Source of the DNA: Delftia sp. PS-11 | GTDB lineage: Bacteria; Pseudomonadota; Gammaproteobacteria; Burkholderiales; Burkholderiaceae_C | Length of the DNA: 60,376 nt | Assembly (NCBI RefSeq): GCF_029870285.1 | Contig: NZ_JACSYA010000037.1 | Span: 1 to 60,376, forward strand | Direction: 5' to 3' | Part shown: piece by piece, positions 27,023-35,633 of the stretch | Layout of the letters: each line of letters begins with the position of its first letter | Numbering within the stretch: the stretch's first letter is position 1 | Program-made: the position numbers and the translations under genes | The notes under the pieces: generated by a model | What the model was told of the DNA's origin: nothing | The model's database searches: none | What the model saw: only the letters and a program-made list of their open reading frames with translations

Positions 27023-28003
27023 ATGTCCTCGTTCTTCCATACCCGCCGTGCCCTGCTGGCCCTGGCTGGCGCATCCCTGGGCACTGCAGCCCTGGGCGTG
27101 CATGCCCAGGGCTCGACGCCGCTGCGCGTCATCCTGCCTGTGAGCGCAGGGTCAGGGGCCGACACCATCGTGCGTTCGGCCCAGACCGCGCTGGTGCGTG
27201 CGCTGGGCGGCCAGCCCGTGGTCATCGAGAACCTGCCGGGCGCCGGCGGCATCAACGGCACGCAGGCCCTGGTCAAGGCAGCTGCCGATGGCAATACCAT
27301 CGCCTTCATCTCCAACAACCACGCCGTCAACCCCAGCGTCTTCAAAAAGCTGCCCTATGACAGCCTGGCCGATATCACGCCCCTGACCATCGTCGGCGCC
27401 TCGCCCTTCGTGCTGGTGGTCCACCCCAAGGTGGCGGCCCGCAATGCGCGTGAACTGCAGGCGCTGATGAAGGCCCGGCCCGGCGACCTGAACTACGCCT
27501 CGTCGGGCAATGGCACCATCTTCCATCTGGCGGCCGACGTGTTTCTCGACGCGGCCGGCACCACCGCACGGCATATTCCCTACAAGGGCGTGGGCCAGAT
27601 GGTGGTGGATCTGCTCAGCGGCCAGGTGGACTTCGGCGTGCTGGCCGTGGGCACGGCCCAGGCCCATCTCAAATCCGGCGCGCTGCGCGCCATCGGCATC
27701 ATGGGCCGCGAGCGCGTGGCCTCGCTGCCCGACCTGCCCACGGTGGCCGAACAGGGCTTTGCTGGCGTGGATGTTTCCGGCTGGGTGGCTGCCATCGCTC
27801 CCAAGGGCCTGCCTGCAGCCCAGGTGCGCCGCCTGCATGATGGGATTGCCGCAGCCTTTGCTGACCCCGAAGTCCGGGCCGGCTTTGCACGGCGTGACGA
27901 AACCACCGTGCTCAACAGCCCCGAGGCGGCGGCCCAGTTCCTGCGCTCCGAGCAGGAGCGCTTCGCCCGTCTGGTCAAAAAAGCCAACGTCTCCCTGGAG
28001 TGA
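27023..28003 (+). CDS. Bug-family periplasmic solute receptor
   Basis: 326-residue binding protein. The signal peptide contains RRALLALAGASLGTAALG and is cleaved near VHA-QG; the mature protein begins LRVILPVSAGSGADTIVR, a variant of the Bug motif, followed by ENLPGAGGINGTQALVKAA. The start follows AAAGGAGACAAC, a strong ribosome binding site. Third gene of the LysR-controlled lyase/CoA-transferase cassette, so it probably binds the organic acid degraded by those enzymes. No cognate membrane transporter is adjacent. Confidence 0.9.
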   Translation: MSSFFHTRRALLALAGASLGTAALGVHAQGSTPLRVILPVSAGSGADTIVRSAQTALVRALGGQPVVIENLPGAGGINGTQALVKAAADGNTIAFISNNHAVNPSVFKKLPYDSLADITPLTIVGASPFVLVVHPKVAARNARELQALMKARPGDLNYASSGNGTIFHLAADVFLDAAGTTARHIPYKGVGQMVVDLLSGQVDFGVLAVGTAQAHLKSGALRAIGIMGRERVASLPDLPTVAEQGFAGVDVSGWVAAIAPKGLPAAQVRRLHDGIAAAFADPEVRAGFARRDETTVLNSPEAAAQFLRSEQERFARLVKKANVSLE

Positions 28004-28412
28004 GTCCATGGCCTTGTAGCGTTTCAAAGACACGGCCCCAGCTACCTGCATCCACTTGTCCCTGCGCGCTGGCATGGATCGCTGGCCGTTGTGCCGCGCC
28101 AGTTTTTGCTGGGCTGGCGGCCCGATGGCGCAAAAAAACTGGGTGCCTTCCTTGCCGCACAGCAGGCCGATGTGGCTGCATAGCCGCCGGCGCTTGCAAG
28201 CCCGACGCCGAGCGCATGCAAGCCCTTCACGCACAGAACAGAGGCTCTGGCCGGGCCACTGCAGGCACCTGTACAGCTCAGTGGCGCGGTGCTGACGGTG
28301 GCGTCAGGGCCTTGAGGTGCATCAAATTTGCGGCTGCGTAGAATGCCTAGAGTTGCGTCCTGTAAAAAGTGTTTCACGCGGTGTAAACCGCTGTTCATAA
28401 AGGAGTTGCACG
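28004..28412. other. Intergenic region before the unknown two-gene unit
   Basis: 409 bases with no convincing gene; open frames on both strands lack ribosome binding sites and family resemblance. The last 90 bases look regulatory: an imperfect dyad GTTTCAC-GCG-GTGTAAAC (28372-28389) sits about 25 bases before the ATG at 28413, which has a strong AAAGGAG. Confidence 0.5.
28372..28389. promoter_or_regulatory. Imperfect dyad ahead of the small conserved gene
   Basis: GTTTCAC and GTGTAAAC are complementary except for one inserted base, around a GCG centre. The position, just upstream of the ribosome binding site at about 28400, fits an operator overlapping the transcription start. No regulator can be named. 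Confidence 0.35.
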
Positions 28413-28628
28413 ATGGCTATTCCCGCGCCCAACCACCCCTGCTGGCAGAAGCTGGCCAACGGAGGTCTGTCCCGCATCAAGACCCAGCATCTGGGGACAC
28501 AACTGATGGCCAAGCGCATTGAGAGAAGCGCCGATCCGTTGCCGGCCAAGGCTGCCGAGATCCATGCCTTCTTCACCAAATGGGAACGCATTCTTCCCAC
28601 CGAAATTGCCCAACTTGCAACGATCTGA
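28413..28628 (+). CDS. Small conserved-looking protein, 71 aa, unknown
   Basis: Starts with ATG six bases after a strong AAAGGAG. The product is basic and soluble with repeated tryptophan and histidine (HPCWQKL, FFTKWERILP) and no recognised domain. Only nine bases separate its stop from the next gene, whose ribosome binding site overlaps the stop. The two are therefore a tight operon and the small protein is likely a partner of the larger one. Function unknown. Confidence 0.7.
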   Translation: MAIPAPNHPCWQKLANGGLSRIKTQHLGTQLMAKRIERSADPLPAKAAEIHAFFTKWERILPTEIAQLATI

Positions 28629-28637
28629 GGAGCCTTC

Positions 28638-29627
28638 ATGAATCAACTGATCTCTGTCCAAGCCGCTGCAGACCTGATCCGCAGCGGGAAGTTCCTGAGC
28701 GTGGCCGGCCCTGAAAAGGCGTTGGACCAGCTGCCTGCCGGCCAATGGGTCGGAGGCACCATCCCCTACTTCATGGTGGACAGTGGCGGCGTGGTCGTCC
28801 AGGACGATGCGCCGCAGGTCTTCGTGTCTGATCTGTCTTCGCTGGGGCAGGTGAGCTTTGCCGCCTACGGCGCTGAGGAGCTGGCTGGCATCACCGGCAA
28901 TGCGCCGGGCAACGGCTTTGCGCTGACCATCATCCCCGCCGGTGGCGATGTACACCGCCGGTTTGCAGCAGATGCCGCGACCTATGAGTCTGCATTCCTC
29001 TATCCCACGGTGGGCTGGATTGCCGGTGTGCATCTGTCCGACATTGGCCGGGTGACACCCAAGGTGTATGACGGACGCACGGCCAGCAAGTTCGAGGACC
29101 GCGCCGTCGTGGCCTATGTCCAGCTGCCCGATGACAAGCTGGCTTCGGTGGAGATCGTCAATCTGTTCGAGGCCGATGGCGGCGATCTGCTCCAGTTCGA
29201 GGAAACCTCCTTCACGGTGGGCGACTGCCTGGTCAACGGCCGCAAGACCCGGTTTGCGGACTACATCCGAGAGCGCGGCCTGGAGGGCGGCCAACTGCCT
29301 CTGGTGGGCGACTATGCGGGCGCACGCATCAATGTGTCCCTGCAGTCCGTGGGCGCCGCCGGCGGTGACGTGCAGCTTTATGCGCCCGTGTTCCCTGGCA
29401 TCGACTACCACTTTGCCAAGCCCGTGCCTGACTATGTCGCAGCCTTCAAGGAGCAACTGGCACAGGGCGACGCCGATGGCGTCGTCTGGTCCTGCAACTG
29501 CATCCTGAATTTCGTGTTCGGGGAACTCGAAGGTAAGGCCATCGGTGGCGTCCAGGGGCCTGTCACCTTTGGCGAGATCGCCTACCAGCTTCTGAACCAG
29601 ACCCAGGTGGCTGTGCGCATCCAGTGA
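28638..29627 (+). CDS. Conserved protein of unknown function, DUF6976-like, 329 aa
   Basis: Soluble 329-residue protein without signal peptide or membrane helices. The sequence starts MNQLISVQAAADLIRSGKFL, followed by SVAGPEKALDQLPAGQWVGGTIPYFM; glycine/valine-rich strands (NGFALTIIPAGGDVH, about residue 94-108) and a single cysteine pair CNC near residue 287 follow. The arrangement recalls FIST-type sensory proteins, but I cannot confirm this. It is translationally linked to the 71-residue protein upstream. I recognise it as a DUF6976-type protein with moderate confidence. The role is unknown. Confidence 0.7.
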   Translation: MNQLISVQAAADLIRSGKFLSVAGPEKALDQLPAGQWVGGTIPYFMVDSGGVVVQDDAPQVFVSDLSSLGQVSFAAYGAEELAGITGNAPGNGFALTIIPAGGDVHRRFAADAATYESAFLYPTVGWIAGVHLSDIGRVTPKVYDGRTASKFEDRAVVAYVQLPDDKLASVEIVNLFEADGGDLLQFEETSFTVGDCLVNGRKTRFADYIRERGLEGGQLPLVGDYAGARINVSLQSVGAAGGDVQLYAPVFPGIDYHFAKPVPDYVAAFKEQLAQGDADGVVWSCNCILNFVFGELEGKAIGGVQGPVTFGEIAYQLLNQTQVAVRIQ

Positions 29628-29943
29628 TGCATGCCGCCGCGCCCCGCAACGGGGCGCGTGCCGGGGCCTGTTGATCCAGCAGCGCCCCGGCGGTTTTCCT
29701 GCTCCCTTCCCCTGCGGTGGCCTGCCTGCCACTGCGCTCTGATGGCCTTGCGAACGCTGCACGCCCCGTGCACTGCGCCATCCGTGCCCCGCCTTTCTCC
29801 CATTTTTGCTGCAAATTGGTCGCCAGAATTCCTGGCGTCCTCCAGAAAAAGCACCTGTCTTTTCCTGCCATGGCCGCCCTCTCTTGCGCAGAGCGCAGTG
29901 TGCAGGGTGTATTCGGTACTGCATCAACCGGGAATCCATTTTT
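29628..29943. other. Intergenic region with terminator-like hairpin
   Basis: 316 bases between the DUF6976-like gene and the dioxygenase-like gene. It opens with a strong GC hairpin (29639-29657). The remainder shows no supported gene; the last part supplies upstream signals of the lipoprotein gene, where only a weak GGGAA ribosome site is visible. Confidence 0.5.
29639..29657 (+). terminator. GC-rich hairpin after the DUF6976-like gene
   Basis: GCGCCCCG-CAA-CGGGGCGC forms a perfect 8-bp stem with a 3-base loop, starting 12 bases after the stop codon. There is no T-run, so termination would be inefficient or Rho-assisted. Confidence 0.5.
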
Positions 29944-30909
29944 ATGAACCAACCTCACGAAGCCCATGACCTTGGCCTGCAGCATGACCTGGATGTCATG
30001 GCAAGCCGTCTGTTCGACCGGCGCCGCCTGCTGGGTCTGATCGCTTGCGGCGGCGCTTCGACGGTCCTGTCCGCGTGCGGTGGCGGCAGTGACTCCGGCA
30101 CCAGCACAAGCACGGTGGCATCCGGCAGTACTGGCGGCAGCACGGCCACTTCAGGCAGCACCGGCAGCACTGCCGGTACGGGCAGCACTGGCGCCACCGG
30201 CAGCTCCAGCGGGTCCGGCAGTTCGACAGGCACCACCTCCAGCAATTCCTGCATGGTCGATCCCACGGAGACAGAGGGGCCCTATCCTGCGGATGGCTCC
30301 AACAGCCTGCGCGGCAGCACGGTCAATGTGCTGTCGCAAAGCGGCGTGGTGCGCAGCGACATCCGCAATAGCTTTGGCGGCTTCAGCGGCACCGCCGCAG
30401 GCGTGCCCCTGACGCTGAACATCACCCTCGTCAACGTCAACAATCAATGCAGCCCGCTGGAGGGCTATGCCATTTATCTGTGGCACTGCACCCGCGAAGG
30501 CACATACTCGCTGTATTCCAGCGATGTCCTGAGCCAGAACTTCCTGCGCGGCGTGCAGGCCACGGACAGCAAGGGCCAGTGCACCTTTGTGACCATTTTC
30601 CCCGGCTGCTATGACGGCCGGTGGCCGCACATGCACTTCGAGGTCTACCGCAGCCTCAACACCGCAGGCAGCTACAGCAACAAGCTGCTGACTTCGCAGA
30701 TGGCCATGCCCAAGGACATTGCCAGTGCCGTCTATGCCAATGCCAGCGGCTACAGCGCCAGCGTCTCCAACCTGTCCCGGGTCAGCATCGCCTCCGACAA
30801 TGTCTTTGGCGACAACACCAGCGAGCAGGTCGCCTGGCAGACGCCGCTGATCACGGGCAACACGAGCAATGGCTACACTGGCACCATCTCGATTGGCATT
30901 GCGGTGTAA
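29944..30909 (+). CDS. Intradiol ring-cleavage dioxygenase-like lipoprotein
   Basis: 321-residue exported protein. RRRLLG (residues 26-31) followed by a hydrophobic stretch and the lipobox LSAC (Cys45) suggest Tat- or Sec-dependent export and lipid anchoring. Next is a low-complexity Gly/Ser/Thr linker to about residue 100. The C-terminal domain resembles protocatechuate/catechol dioxygenases: TEGPYPAD, GTYSLYS and RWPHMHFEVY supply candidate Tyr, Tyr, His, His ligands of the non-haem Fe(III). Extracytoplasmic members of this family exist, but their substrates are mostly unknown. The start follows a weak GGGAA. A histidine kinase and response regulator follow on the same strand, so the product may be regulated by or linked to that system. 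Confidence 0.8.
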   Translation: MNQPHEAHDLGLQHDLDVMASRLFDRRRLLGLIACGGASTVLSACGGGSDSGTSTSTVASGSTGGSTATSGSTGSTAGTGSTGATGSSSGSGSSTGTTSSNSCMVDPTETEGPYPADGSNSLRGSTVNVLSQSGVVRSDIRNSFGGFSGTAAGVPLTLNITLVNVNNQCSPLEGYAIYLWHCTREGTYSLYSSDVLSQNFLRGVQATDSKGQCTFVTIFPGCYDGRWPHMHFEVYRSLNTAGSYSNKLLTSQMAMPKDIASAVYANASGYSASVSNLSRVSIASDNVFGDNTSEQVAWQTPLITGNTSNGYTGTISIGIAV

Positions 30910-30995
30910 ATGAGCATTCATGGCCTGCGCGGGGGCTGCCCGCCGAACAGCAGCCGCCGCAGGCCCACGGCCAGCCGGAGTCCCCGGCGCTCGCC

Positions 30996-32546
30996 ATGCC
31001 GCGCCTGAAGCTGCAGCACAAGGCATTCTTCGCCCTGGCCCTGCTGCTGGTGGCTTTGCTGGTGCTCTTCATCGGTTTTTCCCGCCTGGGGCTGCAGCGC
31101 GGGCTGGGTCCTTACATGGCGGAAGTAGAGCTGGGTGGCATGGACTGGCTGGCCGAACGGCTCGTGCAGCACCACGAGCAGCAGGGCCACTGGGATGCCT
31201 TGCGAGGCCGTCCCCGCGTATGGCACGACATGCTCCGTCCTGGTGGCAGGGAAGGGCGGCAGATGCCTGCTGGCAGTCCCCCGCCGCCAGGGCCCTGGCC
31301 TCCCATGCATGGGCCCGGGCCTGGCCCGGATCATGGCCCGGCACACCCGGCACACCCGGCACCTCCCGGCGCGGACCGCCGCGGGCCTCCTCCGCCGGAT
31401 CGCCCATTTGGCGGCCCCTGGGCCCGCCTGGCACTGGTGGATGCGCAGGGGCAGCTCGTGTCCGGCCTGGCGCCGCAGCCTGGTGCCGCGCGGCGCTCGC
31501 TGCGAGCGGCCAGCGGACGGGCCATTGGCGAAATCGTGCTGTCTCCCGTCCAGAATGTGCAAAGTGACCTGGACCGGGCGTTCCTGGCGCAACAGATGGA
31601 CTTTGTCGCCTGGACCGGGCTGTCCGGGCTGGCGCTGGTGCTGCTGCTTTCGGCTTGGCTCACGCGGCGCTGGCTGGAGCCGCTGACGGCTTTCGTGGAT
31701 GGCCTGCGCGGCATCGCGGCCGGGCGCCTGGACACCCGTGTCACCATCAAGGGCGACGAAGAACTGGCCCGCCTTGCGGAAACCTTCAACGACATGGCGG
31801 TGCAACTGGCCGGCATGGAGGCGTCGCGCCAGCGCTGGCTGGCCGATGTGGCGCACGAGCTGCGCACGCCCCTGTCCACCATGCGCGCCGAAGTCGAGGC
31901 GGTGCAGGATGGCGTGCATCCGATGGATGAGCGCGTGGCTCTGCGCCTGCATCGGCAGATCATGCGCCTGATACGCCTGGTGAGCGACCTGCGCGTGAGC
32001 CTGGATGATCCCCATGCCCTGGGCGGTACCAGCCATGTGCCCGTGCACCCGCTGTCGTTGCTGGCAGAGGCGTTGGAAGGCGTTGTGCCCAGCTTTGAGC
32101 AGGCCGGCATCGGTCTGGTGCATGCCAGCGTGGACCAGCTTGGCGCGCGTGATCCGGCTCCTCTGGTAATGGGCGATGCGCACCGGCTGCAGCAGGTGTT
32201 TTCCAATCTGCTGGAAAACAGCCTGCGCTACACCGCCACCGGAGGCCGGCTGGAGGTGGCTGCAGAGCTGGTGCATCTGCAAGGCCATGGCATGCTGCAA
32301 CTGCGCTGGGACGACACGGCTCCAGGGGTGGCCGAGCAGCACCTGCCGCGCCTGTTTGACCGGCTGTACCGGGTGGATACCTCCCGTGTGCGCGAGGGCG
32401 ATGGCATGGGGGGCTCGGGCCTGGGGCTGGCCATTTGCCGCGCCATTGTGCAGGCCCATGGCGGCCGCATCGAAGCCTCGGCGTCGCCTCTGGGGGGCCT
32501 GCGCATCACGCTATGGCTGCCATTGCTGGAGAATCCCGCACCATGA
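30996..32546 (+). CDS. Two-component sensor histidine kinase (BaeS/CpxA type)
   Basis: 516-residue membrane kinase. Transmembrane helix at about residues 10-30; a periplasmic section with a striking Pro/Gly/His-rich stretch (about 88-145, with PPPPGPWPPMHGPGPG and repeated HPAHPA); second helix at about 205-225; HAMP to about 275; then the H-box VAHELRTPLSTM with phospho-acceptor His near 287. The ATPase domain ends with N-box ENSLRYT and G-boxes GMGGSGLGLAI. It overlaps the response regulator by 4 bases (ATGA). The start at 30996 is the last possible before the first helix; upstream codons are non-homologous. Confidence 0.88.
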   Translation: MPRLKLQHKAFFALALLLVALLVLFIGFSRLGLQRGLGPYMAEVELGGMDWLAERLVQHHEQQGHWDALRGRPRVWHDMLRPGGREGRQMPAGSPPPPGPWPPMHGPGPGPDHGPAHPAHPAPPGADRRGPPPPDRPFGGPWARLALVDAQGQLVSGLAPQPGAARRSLRAASGRAIGEIVLSPVQNVQSDLDRAFLAQQMDFVAWTGLSGLALVLLLSAWLTRRWLEPLTAFVDGLRGIAAGRLDTRVTIKGDEELARLAETFNDMAVQLAGMEASRQRWLADVAHELRTPLSTMRAEVEAVQDGVHPMDERVALRLHRQIMRLIRLVSDLRVSLDDPHALGGTSHVPVHPLSLLAEALEGVVPSFEQAGIGLVHASVDQLGARDPAPLVMGDAHRLQQVFSNLLENSLRYTATGGRLEVAAELVHLQGHGMLQLRWDDTAPGVAEQHLPRLFDRLYRVDTSRVREGDGMGGSGLGLAICRAIVQAHGGRIEASASPLGGLRITLWLPLLENPAP

Positions 32547-33238
32547 AGCCTGCCCGTATCCTCCTGGTGGAAGATGAAACCGATATGGCCGCCATCGTCA
32601 TCGACTACCTGCGCCATGCAGGCTACGAGGTCGAGCACATCCGCGATGGGCGCGATGCGCTGGACCGTATGCTGCGCTCACCGCCGGACCTCACACTGCT
32701 GGACATCATGCTGCCGGGGCTGGACGGGCTGGACATCCTGCGCCAGTTCCGCCCCCACAGCCATTGCCCCGTGATTTTGCTGACGGCGCGTGTCGAGGAA
32801 ATGGACCGCCTGCTGGGCCTGGAACTGGGCGCCGACGACTACATCTGCAAGCCCTTCGCCCCGCGCGAGGTCGTGGCCCGCGTCAAGGCCGTGCTGCGCC
32901 GAAGCGCTGCGGCCAGCCCTGTACAGCAGCGCCTGGTCCTGCTGCCCGAGCAAGGCCGTGCCCTGCTCAACGGGCAGGCACTGCCTTTGACCAGGCGCGA
33001 ACTGCATCTGCTGCAGGCGCTGATGCGCCAGCCTGGGCGCCTGTACTCCCGTGCGCAGTTGCTGGAACTGGCCTGTGCCGACACACTGGACGTGAACGAG
33101 CGCGCCATAGACAGCCACATCAAAAACCTGCGCAAGAAGCTCAAGGCGGTGGATGCCAGCCACGAATGGATACGCTCGGTGTACGGCGTGGGCTTTGCCT
33201 TCGAGCCTGATGGCGGCATCGAGATGCGGGCTGACTGA
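32543..33238 (+). CDS. OmpR/PhoB-family response regulator (BaeR-like)
   Basis: 231-residue DNA-binding regulator. The receiver domain (residues 1-118) has acidic pocket residues Glu10-Asp11, phospho-acceptor Asp54 in LLDIMLPGL, Thr82 region LLTAR and Lys near 104. The C-terminal winged helix (about 135-225) ends in the typical SHIKNLRKKLK...RSVYGVGFAFE pattern. Its start codon overlaps the kinase stop (ATGA), so the two are co-translated. Targets are likely to include the upstream dioxygenase-like gene, by position only. Converges with the iron operon. Confidence 0.92.
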   Translation: MKPARILLVEDETDMAAIVIDYLRHAGYEVEHIRDGRDALDRMLRSPPDLTLLDIMLPGLDGLDILRQFRPHSHCPVILLTARVEEMDRLLGLELGADDYICKPFAPREVVARVKAVLRRSAAASPVQQRLVLLPEQGRALLNGQALPLTRRELHLLQALMRQPGRLYSRAQLLELACADTLDVNERAIDSHIKNLRKKLKAVDASHEWIRSVYGVGFAFEPDGGIEMRAD

Positions 33239-33301
33239 AGGCGCAGACTCCCTTGCGTGTGATACGCGGTGGATGCAGGGCGCGCCTTAACGTCCGTGCA
33301 T

Positions 33302-33640
33302 CTAGCCTGCATGCTGCAACGCCGTTGCCAGCACCGCCAGGCAGCCGCTGGCACCCAGCCAGCCCAGGCGTGCCGCCCAGCGATGCGCTGGCACGGGCCA
33401 CTGGTTCATGGCAAGCACCAGAGCTGCGCCCAGTAGCATCCAGGCGGCTGCAATCAGGGCCGCGCCAGCCTCCCAATGCCCCGTCACCAGCGCGGTGCTC
33501 ACTTGCAGCAGCAAGGTGGCCCACACGGCCATGCGGCCTTCTGCAGGTTCGCCCCATGCCCGGGTGGTGGTGGAGCGTGCCCAGCAAGCCAGTCCCAGCA
33601 GGGATGCCAGTGCGATGCTCAGGCGGGCAAAGTCATCCAT
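33302..33640 (-). CDS. DUF3325-like small membrane protein
   Basis: 112-residue protein with three to four predicted helices (ALASLLGLACW near the N-terminus, AALIAAAWMLLGAALVLAM mid-protein, LGWLGASGCLAVLATAL at the end). It is the last gene of the TonB-receptor/PepSY operon and its ATG overlaps the stop of the previous gene by 8 bases. Position and topology match the DUF3325 partner of iron-uptake clusters. Function unknown. Confidence 0.65.
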   Translation of the reverse strand: MDDFARLSIALASLLGLACWARSTTTRAWGEPAEGRMAVWATLLLQVSTALVTGHWEAGAALIAAAWMLLGAALVLAMNQWPVPAHRWAARLGWLGASGCLAVLATALQHAG

Positions 33641-34442
33641 CTTTATTCTGCGCTTCGTGGTGTGGCTGCAGCACAGCCGCAGGCGGCGCTTTGCGAAAGC
33701 GTTGGAGCAGTGCCCAGCCAGGCTGCCACAGGCACAGCGCGGCGGCCATGGACCACTGTGGCAGACCTGCCTTGCAGGCCAGTCCTGCGTAGGCTGCGGC
33801 TGCAAGCAGCCATAGCGCCGCAGCCCATCCTGCCCACCAGTGCCGCAGCGTGGCGGCGGGCAGTGCCAGGAAAAAGGCCGTCAGCAAGCCTGCCATGCCC
33901 GAAGGGCGCGCCTGTCCGGTGCCCACGATATGCGCCAGGCGAAAGGACTCGATGGCCAGTGCGGCCACCACGGCAAAGGGCCAGTGGGGCCAGCCTGCCA
34001 CGCGCTGCCATAAGGAGGCAAGGGCAAGGCCTGCTGCCGGGGCAGCACTTCGCTGCGCATTGCCAGGATGGCGAGGCGCCTGGATACGGGCTGGCGCTAT
34101 TGCGGCACCCAGTCCCAGGCAGCCCAGCGCGCAGGCACACAGCCCGGCCAGCATGCTGCCTGCCAATGATGTGCCCAATGCCGGACCGGCAAGCCCCAGT
34201 GCCAGCAGCAGGGCCCCGGCGGCGCGCAGTGCCGCACGCCACAGCGTCAGCGGCTGCAACGCGACGGCGGCCGCTGACAGCAGCAGCCACATGCATACCA
34301 GCGCCCACACCGTCCATACAGGGCGCTGCGCCAGTGGCGTCCAATGCGCTGGAATGGGGGCCAGGTGCAGGCCCATGGCAGCGGCCAGCGCCAGGGCCTG
34401 TGTGGCATGCAGCGCCAGGTAAAAGCGGGTGGTGCGGTTCAT
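33633..34442 (-). CDS. Polytopic membrane protein in iron-uptake operon, unknown
   Basis: 269-residue, alanine/leucine-rich protein with seven or eight predicted membrane helices and short loops. Scattered histidines occur at helix borders (LHATQALALAAAMGLHLAP, RLAHIVG, LRHWWAG), a pattern that could ligate haem or metal but proves nothing. It starts with ATG at 34442, 23 bases after the PepSY gene, and overlaps the DUF3325-like gene by 8 bases. No family is recognised. By context it acts with the TonB receptor and PepSY protein in iron-siderophore use. Confidence 0.65.
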   Translation of the reverse strand: MNRTTRFYLALHATQALALAAAMGLHLAPIPAHWTPLAQRPVWTVWALVCMWLLLSAAAVALQPLTLWRAALRAAGALLLALGLAGPALGTSLAGSMLAGLCACALGCLGLGAAIAPARIQAPRHPGNAQRSAAPAAGLALASLWQRVAGWPHWPFAVVAALAIESFRLAHIVGTGQARPSGMAGLLTAFFLALPAATLRHWWAGWAAALWLLAAAAYAGLACKAGLPQWSMAAALCLWQPGWALLQRFRKAPPAAVLQPHHEAQNKDG

Positions 34443-34465
34443 GGGCGCAGTGGTGGTGCTTTCTC

Positions 34466-35587
34466 TCACGCAGCGAGGCTGCCATGCGCGGGAACGCGGC
34501 GGCGCTGTTTGCGCGAGTCCAGCCAGATCAGGGTGCCGGAGATGGACAGGAAGGCGGGCGTCATGCCCAGCACAAAGTACAGCCACTTGAGCGCAAGTCC
34601 GCCAAAGTCGCCAAAGTGCAGCGGCTCCATCAGTCCGTTGAACTGGGACCAGAATCCTTGGGTGCGCGGATCGTGCACGCGAGTGAGCGCGCCGGTGGCG
34701 GCGTTGACTTCTACCCGGGTGGTACTCAGCAGGTGTCCCTGCAGATTGCCGGTAAAAGCAGCACGGGCCTGGGCTGTGCCCCAGCGCTGCAGCGATGCGT
34801 AGCGCACCTCAAACCCTGGCACGGCCTGCACGGCGGCGGCATGCAGTGCATCCAGCGATTGCATGGCGGCAGCCGGTGCTTTGGGTTGGCCTGCAGGTGC
34901 TGCGGCGGCGGTATGGCTGGCGGGCGTGGTCACATATTTGAAGCTTTGCTCAAACAGCGTTGCCAGGCCCATCCAGGCGCCTGTGCCCGCAATCAGGATG
35001 TGAAAGCCCAGCCCCCATATGCCAGCGCACTTGTGCAGGTCCGACATCACCACGCGCAGGCTGCGGCCCCAGCGCTGCGTGAATAGCTCCGCCAGTATCT
35101 TGCGGTGGATGACGATGCCCGTGCCGATGAGCACAAGCATGGCCACCCCCAGAAAGCCCACGATCCACCGGGGCCCGAAGAACAGGAATACATGCAGCAT
35201 GCGCAGGTACTGGCCCAGCTGGCTGTCCACCGGGCCTGCCACCGCCCCGGTGTCCGAACGCAGCGCCACCTTGGTGCGGGTATTGGCTGGCGCTCCAGGC
35301 TCGCGCACGAAGGCGAAGTAGCTGGGGTTGATGGCGTCGGGCAGCGCGATCGTCTCGACCACAGCCCCAGGGTAGCGCGCCTGCAGCTGCGCCAGCACGG
35401 TATCGAGCGATGCCGGGCTTTCAGAGCGGGGCAACTGCGCCAGCGAAGGGTTGGCCCACAGGTCGATTTCGTTCTTGAATACCACCACCGACCCTGACAG
35501 GCAGACGATGAACAGCAGCAGCCCCGTGACGATGCCCGCCCAGGAGTGCAGAACGAAAAGGCGATTCAAGGTGCGCTGGCTGGGCAT
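34466..35587 (-). CDS. PepSY domain-containing inner-membrane protein (iron-associated)
   Basis: 373-residue protein starting with a helix (LFVLHSWAGIVTGLLLFIVC, residues 10-29) and the typical LSGSVVVFKNEIDLW continuation. Helices at about residues 135-155 and 180-210 and a final one near 340 enclose two periplasmic sections, the first with a PepSY-like segment (SLDTVLAQLQARYPGAVVET). It differs in length and sequence from the PepSY protein at 5500-7173. It lies 46 bases after the TonB receptor gene. Likely involved in reductive release of iron from siderophores in the periplasm or membrane; family-level inference. Confidence 0.87.
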   Translation of the reverse strand: MPSQRTLNRLFVLHSWAGIVTGLLLFIVCLSGSVVVFKNEIDLWANPSLAQLPRSESPASLDTVLAQLQARYPGAVVETIALPDAINPSYFAFVREPGAPANTRTKVALRSDTGAVAGPVDSQLGQYLRMLHVFLFFGPRWIVGFLGVAMLVLIGTGIVIHRKILAELFTQRWGRSLRVVMSDLHKCAGIWGLGFHILIAGTGAWMGLATLFEQSFKYVTTPASHTAAAAPAGQPKAPAAAMQSLDALHAAAVQAVPGFEVRYASLQRWGTAQARAAFTGNLQGHLLSTTRVEVNAATGALTRVHDPRTQGFWSQFNGLMEPLHFGDFGGLALKWLYFVLGMTPAFLSISGTLIWLDSRKQRRRVPAHGSLAA

Positions 35588-35633
35588 GTGCGGCTGGCGT
35601 GGGTCGGGTGTTGCAAGGCAGGGCGCTGCAGGG

